A DNA stretch of 64,000 bases from Spirosoma sordidisoli (GTDB taxonomy: Bacteria; Bacteroidota; Bacteroidia; Cytophagales; Spirosomataceae), in contig NZ_SBLB01000005.1 in assembly GCF_004138325.1 (NCBI RefSeq), forward strand, positions 434,001 through 498,000. Reading direction: 5' to 3'. Made by a program: the position numbers and the translations under genes. Below the pieces are notes generated by a model. It was not told the origin of the DNA. It did no database searches and was given only the letters and a program-made list of their open reading frames with translations. Shown piece by piece: positions 8,697-15,872 of this stretch (positions are counted from its first letter, which is position 1; the number at the start of each line of letters is the position of its first letter).

Positions 8697-10211
8697 ATGA
8701 GGATAACCCGTATTTTATTGCTGGGGCTTTGGCTCGTTACGAGTCATGGCCTGCAGGCTCAACGTCAACGAACGAATGCCTATCATCTGGAAGCGGGCGG
8801 ACTGGTAGCTTCTGATCAGACGCCCTTCTGGCTCCGGGCTAATCAGTACGGTACAGTACCTCTGAATGGCTCGATCGCCCGCTTTAGTGCCGGCCTGAAA
8901 TCAGACTACAGAGCTGCCGACAGCACTGGCTACCGGCCTAAAATCGACTGGGGTTATGGCCTTGATGTCGTTGCCAATGCCGGAGCAACCAATCAGGTTT
9001 TAGTACCGGAGGCTTATATAAAAGGCAGACTGGGGGCTTTTGAACTCTATGCGGGTCGTCGGCGCGAACTGGTTGGTCTGGTCGATACCCTGCTGACAAC
9101 CGGTGCCTATGCCTGGTCGGGTAACGCCCTGCCCATTCCGAAAATTCAGATCGGCGTTCCTACCTTCACCAGTATTCCATTTACCAGGGGAATTATCTCC
9201 TTTCTGGGCGCCTACTCGCACGGATGGTTCGAGAACACGGGGCGTCAGATCACAGGCTCTTTTCTGCATCAAAAGTATCTGTACGGCCGGTTAGGAAAAA
9301 CCACCTGGCCGTTTCGACTCTATGCGGGCTTCAACCACCAGGTAATCTGGGCAGGTCAGGCTGCTCCGGGTGTACTTAGTCCCAACGTGGCCGTTAATGG
9401 TCAGCTGCCTTCTACGCTTCGCTATTATCCGGCGGTAGTTCTTGGTTCGCGGGGTAACTTCCAGAATGATAACGTAGTTACTTCGTTTGAAGAAAATCGG
9501 ATCGGCAACCACCTGGGGTCTGTCGATCTGGCGGCTGATGCTGACATTGGTAGCTGGAATGTGTACGTGTATCGCCAGTTTCTGTACGATGATGGATCAC
9601 TGTTCTACGGTACAAACATCGCCGATGGCCTGAACGGATTGAGGCTGAAAAACAGGAATACCCCGGCTGAAGGGGCTTTCTCTCTCCGTCAGATTACGTT
9701 CGAGTACCTGTTTACGGGTAGTCAGGGCGGAGATGAATTCGTGATCGATGATGACCGTCGGCGGGGGCGGGACAATTACTTCAATCACAGTCAGTTTGTC
9801 GATGGATGGGTCTACTTCAGCCGGGCCATCGGAACCCCGTTTTTAACCCCATCCAATGAAGTTCGGCCTTCGCTGAATTCGGGTGGGCCAATCGGGAATA
9901 ACCGGGTTAGTGCGTACCACCTCGGGGTTAGCGCCCTGCTGTTCGGTACGGTCGATGTAACGACCCGGCTTTCGTACAGCATCAATGCCGGTACCTACCC
10001 ATCGCCTTACCTGACTCTTCCTACGCAGTTTTCGGGATTGCTGACGGCATCTGTGCCCCTAAATATACTGGGCGGAACGACCCTGAACGGCTCGTTGGCG
10101 CTCGACTCGGGTGGCTTGCTGCCCAACAGCGTAGGAGCCTACCTTGGATTGCGGAAGTCGGGCCTGTTCAGCCGGCCGGCCAATTCTCAGGCTGCTAGAA
10201 GTTCTTACTAG
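8697..10211 (+). CDS. Capsule assembly Wzi-family outer-membrane protein (copy 2)
   Basis: A 504-residue paralogue of the protein at 5547-7073: signal peptide ending LQAQ, then YHLEAGGLVASD, PFWLRANQYGTVP, a YAGRRRELVGL strand, YAWSGNALPIPKIQIGVP and AGFNHQVIWAGQA, each with a close counterpart in copy 1. The predicted fold is an outer-membrane beta-barrel tied to capsule or EPS attachment. The gene starts 58 bases after the sugar transferase stop and is probably in the same transcription unit. Two diverged Wzi copies suggest duplication followed by specialisation for different polysaccharides or steps, which is an inference. Confidence 0.85.
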   Translation: MRITRILLLGLWLVTSHGLQAQRQRTNAYHLEAGGLVASDQTPFWLRANQYGTVPLNGSIARFSAGLKSDYRAADSTGYRPKIDWGYGLDVVANAGATNQVLVPEAYIKGRLGAFELYAGRRRELVGLVDTLLTTGAYAWSGNALPIPKIQIGVPTFTSIPFTRGIISFLGAYSHGWFENTGRQITGSFLHQKYLYGRLGKTTWPFRLYAGFNHQVIWAGQAAPGVLSPNVAVNGQLPSTLRYYPAVVLGSRGNFQNDNVVTSFEENRIGNHLGSVDLAADADIGSWNVYVYRQFLYDDGSLFYGTNIADGLNGLRLKNRNTPAEGAFSLRQITFEYLFTGSQGGDEFVIDDDRRRGRDNYFNHSQFVDGWVYFSRAIGTPFLTPSNEVRPSLNSGGPIGNNRVSAYHLGVSALLFGTVDVTTRLSYSINAGTYPSPYLTLPTQFSGLLTASVPLNILGGTTLNGSLALDSGGLLPNSVGAYLGLRKSGLFSRPANSQAARSSY

Positions 10212-10553
10212 CGAAACCTGACTGGCAAATATCATTTTTTGTCTACCTGACAAAGGGCTGGGCCGCCGGAACGGGGATCTTGGTAGAAGATGGGTTTGCT
10301 GGCTATCCGGGGTCATGCCTGCTGCGCGAGTCATCGTAGGTCATGAATGGTTGAGTAGTACAATAAGCTTCACCTAAGTGCAGAGGGCCATCCTAGGCCG
10401 ATGAAGCCAGTAACCTATGGAGCTGTAAGTAAGTTTTTGCCTATTATTTGTGGCAGACCGGCAAAGTGTAGTAATTCGCTTTGGTAAGAATCCCTATTTT
10501 TGCTCAAGTTAGTCTGTGTAATTAGCCTATAATAGTGCGTGAGGATGGTGCGG
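10212..10553. other. Gene-free stretch with a possible promoter
   Basis: No supported gene is seen in this ~340-base gap. Near its 3' end TATTTTTG at 10495-10502 matches the Bacteroidota -7 consensus TAnnTTTG, but no convincing -33 TTTG was found at the usual distance. It could drive the hydrolase gene that follows about 50 bases later. Confidence 0.35.
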
Positions 10554-11789
10554 ATGAGTCGTATCGGGTATAGTATCTTGTTTCTTGTCACTGTCGGGTT
10601 CTCCTGCGGTCAGAATTCTCAGAAGGAATTGAATAAGTCGGCGCGCGCGCTGCGCTCCTGTGCTGATGAACAGGTTGTTTCAGCCGACGAACAACAGGCT
10701 ATTCGACGGCAAATCAATGCTGAGCAGAAGTCGCAGCAGATCGAAGCCATTTTCCGGCAGAAGGTTCGGGAGGGTCTTAACGGCAATGTGCTGGTGGCGC
10801 AGAAAGGCATCGTTCTGTACCGGAACTGTTTCGGTCTGGGCCATTTTGAGCGAAATCAGCGGGATACGCTGGTCGATGACTCTAAATTCCAGCTGGCTTC
10901 GCTGTCGAAAACTTTTACGGCGGTCGGTACCCTGAAGCTCATCGAAGCCGGTAAGCTCTCGCTCGAAGACACCATTCAGAAGTTCTATCCCGACTTTCCG
11001 TACCACGGGATTACGATACGGGAGTTGCTGAGCCACCGGAGCGGACTGCCCAACTACGCCTACGCTTTCGACGACAGTATGAAGGTGAACTTCTACAAGA
11101 GAGAAAAGCCATATCCGACCAACGCGACCATTATGCATTGGTTTGCTACGGTGAAGCCAACCCCTAAAGCCTACAATATTCCGGGCCGCGGCTTCAGCTA
11201 CAGCAATACGAATTACATGGTATTGGCGTCAATCATTGAGAAAGCGACCGGGCAGAGTTACGAAGCGTTTATCAAGAAAAACATTTTCGATCCGCTGGGC
11301 ATGCACCAGACCTTCGTGGCTACCACCAGGAACGACTCTATCAATCACCATCGAACGGCAGGCTACCAGTGGAATCGCCGGATTCCCAAAGATTATTACG
11401 ACGATGTGGTAGGGGACAAGGGCATCTACTCGACCACGGGCGATCTCTTCCGATGGTACCGGGCGCTGAACGGCGATTGTCTGCTCCAGAAAAAGACCCT
11501 GGCCGAAGCCTTCATTCCGCGGAGTTTTGAACGGAAAGGGGCCAAAAATTACGGGTACGGTTTCCGGATGATGCTCGACGGTCTGAACAAACCTGAATAC
11601 ATCTACCATTCCGGCTGGTGGAAGGGCTATAACACCATGTTCTGGTTCAGTCCCAAAGATGAGTACGTCATCATTATTCTGGGTAATCGCTATAACAAGA
11701 CGGTTTACCGCGTAAAGGAGCTGATCGAGGTGCTGAACAGCGGCTCGAAAGAAGCGACCCCAACCACTGACAGTGAGGTAGAAATATGA
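10554..11789 (+). CDS. Beta-lactamase-fold serine hydrolase (S12 family)
   Basis: A 411-residue secreted serine hydrolase of the penicillin-binding/class C beta-lactamase fold. The active-site Ser-x-x-Lys is seen in LASLSKTFTAVG, the Tyr-x-Asn element in YSNTNYMVLA and the third element as HSGWWKGY, with supporting text LLSHRSGLPNY. The N-terminus is a signal sequence with a possible, weak lipobox (VGFSC). Members are D,D-peptidases, esterases or beta-lactamases; the substrate cannot be predicted. ATG 10554 is chosen because an AGGA lies about 8 bases upstream; GTG 10539 and ATG 10545 are alternatives. The esterase gene follows 72 bases later. Confidence 0.85.
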   Translation: MSRIGYSILFLVTVGFSCGQNSQKELNKSARALRSCADEQVVSADEQQAIRRQINAEQKSQQIEAIFRQKVREGLNGNVLVAQKGIVLYRNCFGLGHFERNQRDTLVDDSKFQLASLSKTFTAVGTLKLIEAGKLSLEDTIQKFYPDFPYHGITIRELLSHRSGLPNYAYAFDDSMKVNFYKREKPYPTNATIMHWFATVKPTPKAYNIPGRGFSYSNTNYMVLASIIEKATGQSYEAFIKKNIFDPLGMHQTFVATTRNDSINHHRTAGYQWNRRIPKDYYDDVVGDKGIYSTTGDLFRWYRALNGDCLLQKKTLAEAFIPRSFERKGAKNYGYGFRMMLDGLNKPEYIYHSGWWKGYNTMFWFSPKDEYVIIILGNRYNKTVYRVKELIEVLNSGSKEATPTTDSEVEI

Positions 11790-11861
11790 GTAGAGCGGCC
11801 CGAGCTGTTCGCTTTGGAACTGTGTAGGTGCCTGTTGGTTTATCGGCCTACCTCTGTTTAC

Positions 11862-12815
11862 ATGCGCGCTTTTCTTCTTACTGTAGTCATGACCACCGTA
11901 CTGGGCTCCGTAGCTCAATCACAGGAAGTACTGAAACTATGGCCTGACGGGGCTATTCCGAATGCACTCCCCAACGTATCGATTACCGAAAAAGCCGAAA
12001 CCACGGACGGCATTCTACGGATCAGCAACGTGTCGGTTCCGACGCTAACGGCCTACCTGCCGCCGAAAGGAAAAGCAACGGGAGCGGCCGTCATGGTTTG
12101 TCCCGGTGGCGGTTACAGCATTCTGGCTGCTGGTCATGAAGGCGAAGATATAGCTCGCTGGTTCAACCAGATGGGAATCACGGCGTTCGTGTTAAAATAC
12201 CGGCTGCCCGACCCGAAAATCATGACCAACCAGCACGAGGTACCGCTGATGGATGCGTTGCAGGGGTTGACGCTGATTCGGCAACAGGCAAGCCGGTACG
12301 GGATCGATCCGGCCAAAATAGGGATTATGGGTTTCTCGGCCGGCGGTCATCTGGCCTCTACCGTATCGACCCACTATCAGCGCCCGCCCGCGTCAGCCCG
12401 ACCGGACGCGGCCCGACCAGACGTGGCCCGACCGGACGCGGCCCGACCCAATTTTGCGATTTTGTTATATCCCGTCATTACGTTCGGTGAGAAAGCCCAC
12501 ACAGGGTCGCGCGATAAGCTGCTGGGTACTCTCAATAAGTCGCCCGAACTGATTGCTGATTTCTCGAATGAGCTACAGGTATCGGCGCAGACGCCCCCCA
12601 CCTTTCTGGTACACTCCGAAGACGACAAGGGTGTGCCTGTGGAGAATAGCATCCTGTATTATCTGGCCTGCCTGAAACACAACGTACCGGCCGAAATGCA
12701 CCTGTATCCGAAAGGGGGGCATGGATACGGTTTGCGTACGCAAAAGTTTGGGTCGCTCAACAGCTGGCCCAGCGCCTGTCAGGCCTGGCTCACCGCCATG
12801 GGCCTGGCCAACTAA
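11862..12815 (+). CDS. Alpha/beta hydrolase, acetyl-esterase-like
   Basis: A 317-residue exported alpha/beta hydrolase of the BD-FAE/acetyl xylan esterase type. It has a signal peptide (MRAFLLTVVMTTVLGSVAQS), an oxyanion loop CPGGGYSILA, the nucleophile elbow GFSAGGHLAS, an acid in HSEDDKGVP and the catalytic His in GGHGYGL, in canonical order. Such enzymes deacylate plant polysaccharides or small esters in the periplasm or outside. A short in-frame tandem repeat (12396-12447, ARPDA/ARPDV units) sits after the nucleophile helix, where homologues have a loop. An in-frame ATG at 11814 would place extra residues before the signal peptide. Confidence 0.85.
   Translation: MRAFLLTVVMTTVLGSVAQSQEVLKLWPDGAIPNALPNVSITEKAETTDGILRISNVSVPTLTAYLPPKGKATGAAVMVCPGGGYSILAAGHEGEDIARWFNQMGITAFVLKYRLPDPKIMTNQHEVPLMDALQGLTLIRQQASRYGIDPAKIGIMGFSAGGHLASTVSTHYQRPPASARPDAARPDVARPDAARPNFAILLYPVITFGEKAHTGSRDKLLGTLNKSPELIADFSNELQVSAQTPPTFLVHSEDDKGVPVENSILYYLACLKHNVPAEMHLYPKGGHGYGLRTQKFGSLNSWPSACQAWLTAMGLAN
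12396..12447 (+). repeat. In-gene 15-bp tandem repeat
   Basis: Three and a half copies of a 15-base unit (gcccgaccggacgcg and variants) encode ARPDA-ARPDV-ARPDA-ARPN within the esterase. The copies are nearly identical, so the array is recent and probably length-variable. Confidence 0.8.
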
Positions 12816-12892
12816 TATCTTTTGTACCTAAAGCAGGCAGCCACCAGCGTGAGTCCTGTCAACGGGTGGTACTTCTCCTGATGTCATCCGCC

Positions 12893-12985
12893 ACCAAGCC
12901 CCGGAGGGGCAATATGTTCATAGATGCCGCTACCTGTTTCCCTGTACCCAGCCCCAGCGGGGCGGTATCTTCGGGATCGATGACC
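12893..12985. repeat. Degenerate GC-rich interspersed repeat
   Basis: Two half-units with the palindromic cores ccccggagggg and ccccagcgggg, each followed by short AT-containing spacers, lie between the convergent esterase and DUF5009 genes. The layout recalls the short repeats built on paired CCCC/GGGG cores that are scattered between genes in many Bacteroidota. No coding sense is seen. Confidence 0.35.
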
Positions 12986-13009
12986 ATCCAGACAAGCTGA
13001 TCGATACGG

Positions 13010-14161
13010 TCAGACCCGTAAGAACAATTTTTGGCGGTACAGCACGTACAAAAAGCCCCATTTCACGGCCAGAAACGCCAGTACCCCACCCAACGCCCGA
13101 ACCGGCTCGCTGAAGAAGGCCAGCAGCCCGCCAAACAGGTAATGAGCCGCGTGCTCGAAATCAATCACTTCGCCAGCCAGGTAAATCAGGATCGAGTTGG
13201 TGCCGATGACAACGAAGAAAAAGGCCCACCGACGGCTGTCCTGTATGTCGATGATCCAGTAAAAAAGGGCCAGCATCAGAAAACTCCAGCCGCCCGCCAC
13301 CAGCACAAATGAGCTGGTCCACAGGTTTTTATTGACCGGAAATACGAGATTCCAGAGCCAGCCCAGCGCCAGACAAACCACCCCGGCCAGCACGAGCCAC
13401 TGAAGCTTGAAACGGTCGCTCACATCGCGTCGGTGGAGGAGAGTACCGGCAAATATGCCCAGCATAGCGGTTCCGATGGCGGGAAGGGTAGACAGGAGCC
13501 CTTCAGGATCGTGAATACCTTTATGAAGCCGGCCGGGCACCAGCAGCCGATCCACGTAGCCGACCCAGCTGCCTTCCATCGTCAGACTACCCGCTGCTCC
13601 GGCTCCCGGTACGGGGATCAGCACCAGCCACGCCCAGTAACCGAGCAGGATACCGGCAAACAGCGCGTATCGGCTACGCTCATTACGAACGTAGAGGTAG
13701 ATCAGCTGGGCAAACATGCCCGCCAGCCCGATGCGGCCCAGCACGCTCGGAAAACGGAGTTCGGCAAACGGCTTCACGAACAGACCATTGTTGTAGATAA
13801 CCCCCAGCAGGACCAGAATAAGCCCCCGCTGAATTACTTTGCGCGCCAGCGCAGCCCGGTTATGACCACGCGCCAGCCGGCTCCCGAGCGAGTAGGGCGT
13901 TGATACACCTGCCAGAAACAGAAAGAGCGGAAAAATATTGTCGTAGGGGCGGTATCCGTTCCAGGCAACGTGGGTGAACTGGTCGGCCATTAGTACGGCC
14001 CAGGCCCAGCCCGTTGTTCGGGCCAGGACGTGAAAAATTTCTTCACCACCCATAATCCAGAACATGTCGAAGCCACGCAGGGCGTCGAGGGAGAGCAGCC
14101 GCCGGATCGGGGCGGGTTGAGCCAGGGCTGGCTCCTGGGCCGAAGAAGGAGCAGTTTGCAT
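13010..14161 (-). CDS. DUF5009 / heparan-glucosaminide acetyltransferase-like membrane protein
   Basis: A 383-residue polytopic inner-membrane protein of the DUF5009 (NagX/HGSNAT-like acyltransferase) family. The signature RRLLSLDALRGFDMFWIMGG lies at about residues 19-38, followed by PLFLFLAGVS and about ten hydrophobic segments to the C-terminus. Characterised relatives move acetyl groups across a membrane onto amino sugars. It begins 29 bases after the prohibitin stop on the same strand, so the two may be co-transcribed. Confidence 0.85.
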   Translation of the reverse strand: MQTAPSSAQEPALAQPAPIRRLLSLDALRGFDMFWIMGGEEIFHVLARTTGWAWAVLMADQFTHVAWNGYRPYDNIFPLFLFLAGVSTPYSLGSRLARGHNRAALARKVIQRGLILVLLGVIYNNGLFVKPFAELRFPSVLGRIGLAGMFAQLIYLYVRNERSRYALFAGILLGYWAWLVLIPVPGAGAAGSLTMEGSWVGYVDRLLVPGRLHKGIHDPEGLLSTLPAIGTAMLGIFAGTLLHRRDVSDRFKLQWLVLAGVVCLALGWLWNLVFPVNKNLWTSSFVLVAGGWSFLMLALFYWIIDIQDSRRWAFFFVVIGTNSILIYLAGEVIDFEHAAHYLFGGLLAFFSEPVRALGGVLAFLAVKWGFLYVLYRQKLFLRV

Positions 14162-14190
14162 AGGGAGGAGCGTAACGGCAGAACGGCTGC

Positions 14191-15096
14191 TTATTTATCG
14201 GTTAGAAGTAATGGCGTAGTACCCCGCCCGCCCATGATGATGATTTTGGCGTTAGGCGAAGCCGCCAGTTCACGTTGGGCTTTGATTTGCTCGTACTGGA
14301 GTTGCCGGTCGCTGAGCCCCGTTGAGAGGATGCGTTGATAGTCGGCAATGCCCTGTGCTTCGACCCGTTTCCGTTCAGCTTCCTGCCGCTCCTTAGCCAG
14401 CACGAACTGCATCTTCTGGGAGTCCTGTTCGGCGTTGATTTTTGATTCGATGGTTTTCTTTACCGATGCGGGCAGATCGATGTTGCGGATCAGCAGTTGC
14501 TCGAGCAACAGGCCTCGCTTCCGGAAATCGGCCTCTATGGTTTTGTAGATGCGGTTCTGAAACTCATCGCGCCGGGTAGAGTAGAGGGCCACAGCGTCGT
14601 AGTATACGGCGTTGTCGCGGATGCGGGTCCGGGTAATGGGGCGAACCACCTTGTCGGTATAATCCGTACCAATCAGCGCATGAATTTTCGGAGCTTCGTT
14701 AGCAACAACCCGGTACAGCACCGTCAGGTCGATGACGACTTCCAGCCCGTCGGCCGTCAGTACCCGAATGGCATCATCGCCCTGGCGCTCCCCTTCGTCG
14801 TGGGTGGCCGACATGGTGTAATTCTGCGTCTTGATGTCGTATTCGGTGACCCGGGCCAGGGGGTTAACAAAATTGAGGCCAGACTGAAGAGCGCGGTCGT
14901 CGACATTGCCGAACAGGGTGATAACGCCTACCTGACCCGCGTTGATCTGCCGGATGCTGGATGTAAGGAAGCCCAGTACGATCAGGATGCCGCCGATCAG
15001 TTTGAGGGGGCGCGCATACCGCGAAAAAGTAAGAGCCGGTGTATTAACGGCAAAGCCGGCAATCAGGATCACGAGGCCAAGGATAGGGAGAAACAT
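14191..15096 (-). CDS. Prohibitin / SPFH (band 7) family protein
   Basis: A 301-residue membrane-anchored SPFH protein. Two hydrophobic segments at the N-terminus (about residues 1-17 and 30-46) precede the band 7 domain (INAGQVGVITLFGNV, GLNFVNPLARVTEYDIKTQ, VVIDLTVLYRV), a helical coiled region (about 215-275) rich in Glu, Gln, Lys and Arg, and an IIIMGG stretch near the end. Prohibitins form ring-like membrane scaffolds that modulate membrane proteases and other complexes. Length and order match bacterial prohibitin homologues. Confidence 0.9.
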   Translation of the reverse strand: MFLPILGLVILIAGFAVNTPALTFSRYARPLKLIGGILIVLGFLTSSIRQINAGQVGVITLFGNVDDRALQSGLNFVNPLARVTEYDIKTQNYTMSATHDEGERQGDDAIRVLTADGLEVVIDLTVLYRVVANEAPKIHALIGTDYTDKVVRPITRTRIRDNAVYYDAVALYSTRRDEFQNRIYKTIEADFRKRGLLLEQLLIRNIDLPASVKKTIESKINAEQDSQKMQFVLAKERQEAERKRVEAQGIADYQRILSTGLSDRQLQYEQIKAQRELAASPNAKIIIMGGRGTTPLLLTDK

Positions 15097-15194
15097 GGGG
15101 CATATCAGTTAACAGTGGGGTATGTGGGTATGCGTAAAAAAAGAGCCCCGTTTCAGGCCGGTCTCTTGGTACAAGTTATCCCTAAGGTACGAAA

Positions 15195-15225
15195 AAAGGC
15201 ATCCGGTAAACGACCAGATGCCTTT
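15195..15225 (-). terminator. Rho-independent terminator of the DUF1573 gene
   Basis: On the minus strand a 13-bp stem with one mismatch (arms 15213-15225 and 15195-15207, loop of five) ends in a run of T (A at 15192-15197 on the plus strand). It lies 30 bases beyond the DUF1573 stop and before the prohibitin start. Confidence 0.75.
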
Positions 15226-15254
15226 CTTGACCACACTATTAACCCTTCAGCGTG

Positions 15255-15707
15255 TTAGCGTGAAGTCTTGGTGCTTTTTTTAGCGCTTTTCTGAGCTGGG
15301 GCTGCTGCCGGAGCGGCTGCGGTAGCCGCTTCTTTCTGCGAAACAACCTCGCCTTTCAGATACAGAACCGTTTGTCCTGACTCTGCATTGCTCGTTACCG
15401 TTACCGTTTTGGTGAACTGACCAGCGGCAGCGGCATTGTACGTAGCCGAAATCGTGCCGGTTTTGCCGGGCATCACCGGCTCGCGCGAGAAGCTGGGCTT
15501 GGTGCAACCGCAGGAAGCCTGCGCGTCGTTGATGATGATTGGATCGGTGCCTGTATTTTTGAACTCAAACACATGCGTAGCGGGTTTGCCCTGCTCGATC
15601 TTGCCGAAGTCATGCGTTTCTTTCGCAAACTTCATGACTCCTTTTTGGGCGTAACTAACTGCGACCAGCACAAATAAAGCTACGAAAAGTGAAAAAATCT
15701 TTTTCAT
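15255..15707 (-). CDS. DUF1573 periplasmic protein
   Basis: A 150-residue exported protein with a signal peptide (about 1-20, VSYAQ). Its core matches DUF1573: THDFGKIEQGKPATHVFEF, a TDPIIINDAQASCGCTKP motif with the conserved Cys pair, and PGKTGTISATYN. This is an immunoglobulin-like beta-sandwich often found in Bacteroidota periplasmic or surface proteins; its biochemical role is unknown. The tail (about 125-150) is alanine- and lysine-rich. It is divergent from the dehydrogenase gene and has its own terminator. Confidence 0.85.
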   Translation of the reverse strand: MKKIFSLFVALFVLVAVSYAQKGVMKFAKETHDFGKIEQGKPATHVFEFKNTGTDPIIINDAQASCGCTKPSFSREPVMPGKTGTISATYNAAAAGQFTKTVTVTSNAESGQTVLYLKGEVVSQKEAATAAAPAAAPAQKSAKKSTKTSR

Positions 15708-15833
15708 TGGACTAAACGGAATTATGGTTTGGTTGTTAAGATACTTTGCCGATTAAATGTTGTCAGAGCAAACAGTTTGCCAAATTCTTGTTGGTCGCTG
15801 TCGGGTCAACAAAGAAACAGAGAAAATCGTTTT

Positions 15834-15865
15834 TTTGAAAGCTGCTAACTTTTATCTTACTTTTA
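15834..15865 (+). promoter_or_regulatory. Candidate Bacteroidota sigma-A promoter for the E1 gene
   Basis: TTTG at 15834-15837 and TACTTTTA at 15858-15865 are 20 bases apart, close to the TTTG-N19-21-TAnnTTTG consensus (last base differs). A start site near 15872 would leave almost no leader before the ATG at 15873, so either the mRNA is leaderless or translation begins a little further in. Confidence 0.35.
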
Positions 15866-15872
15866 CTTTTAC

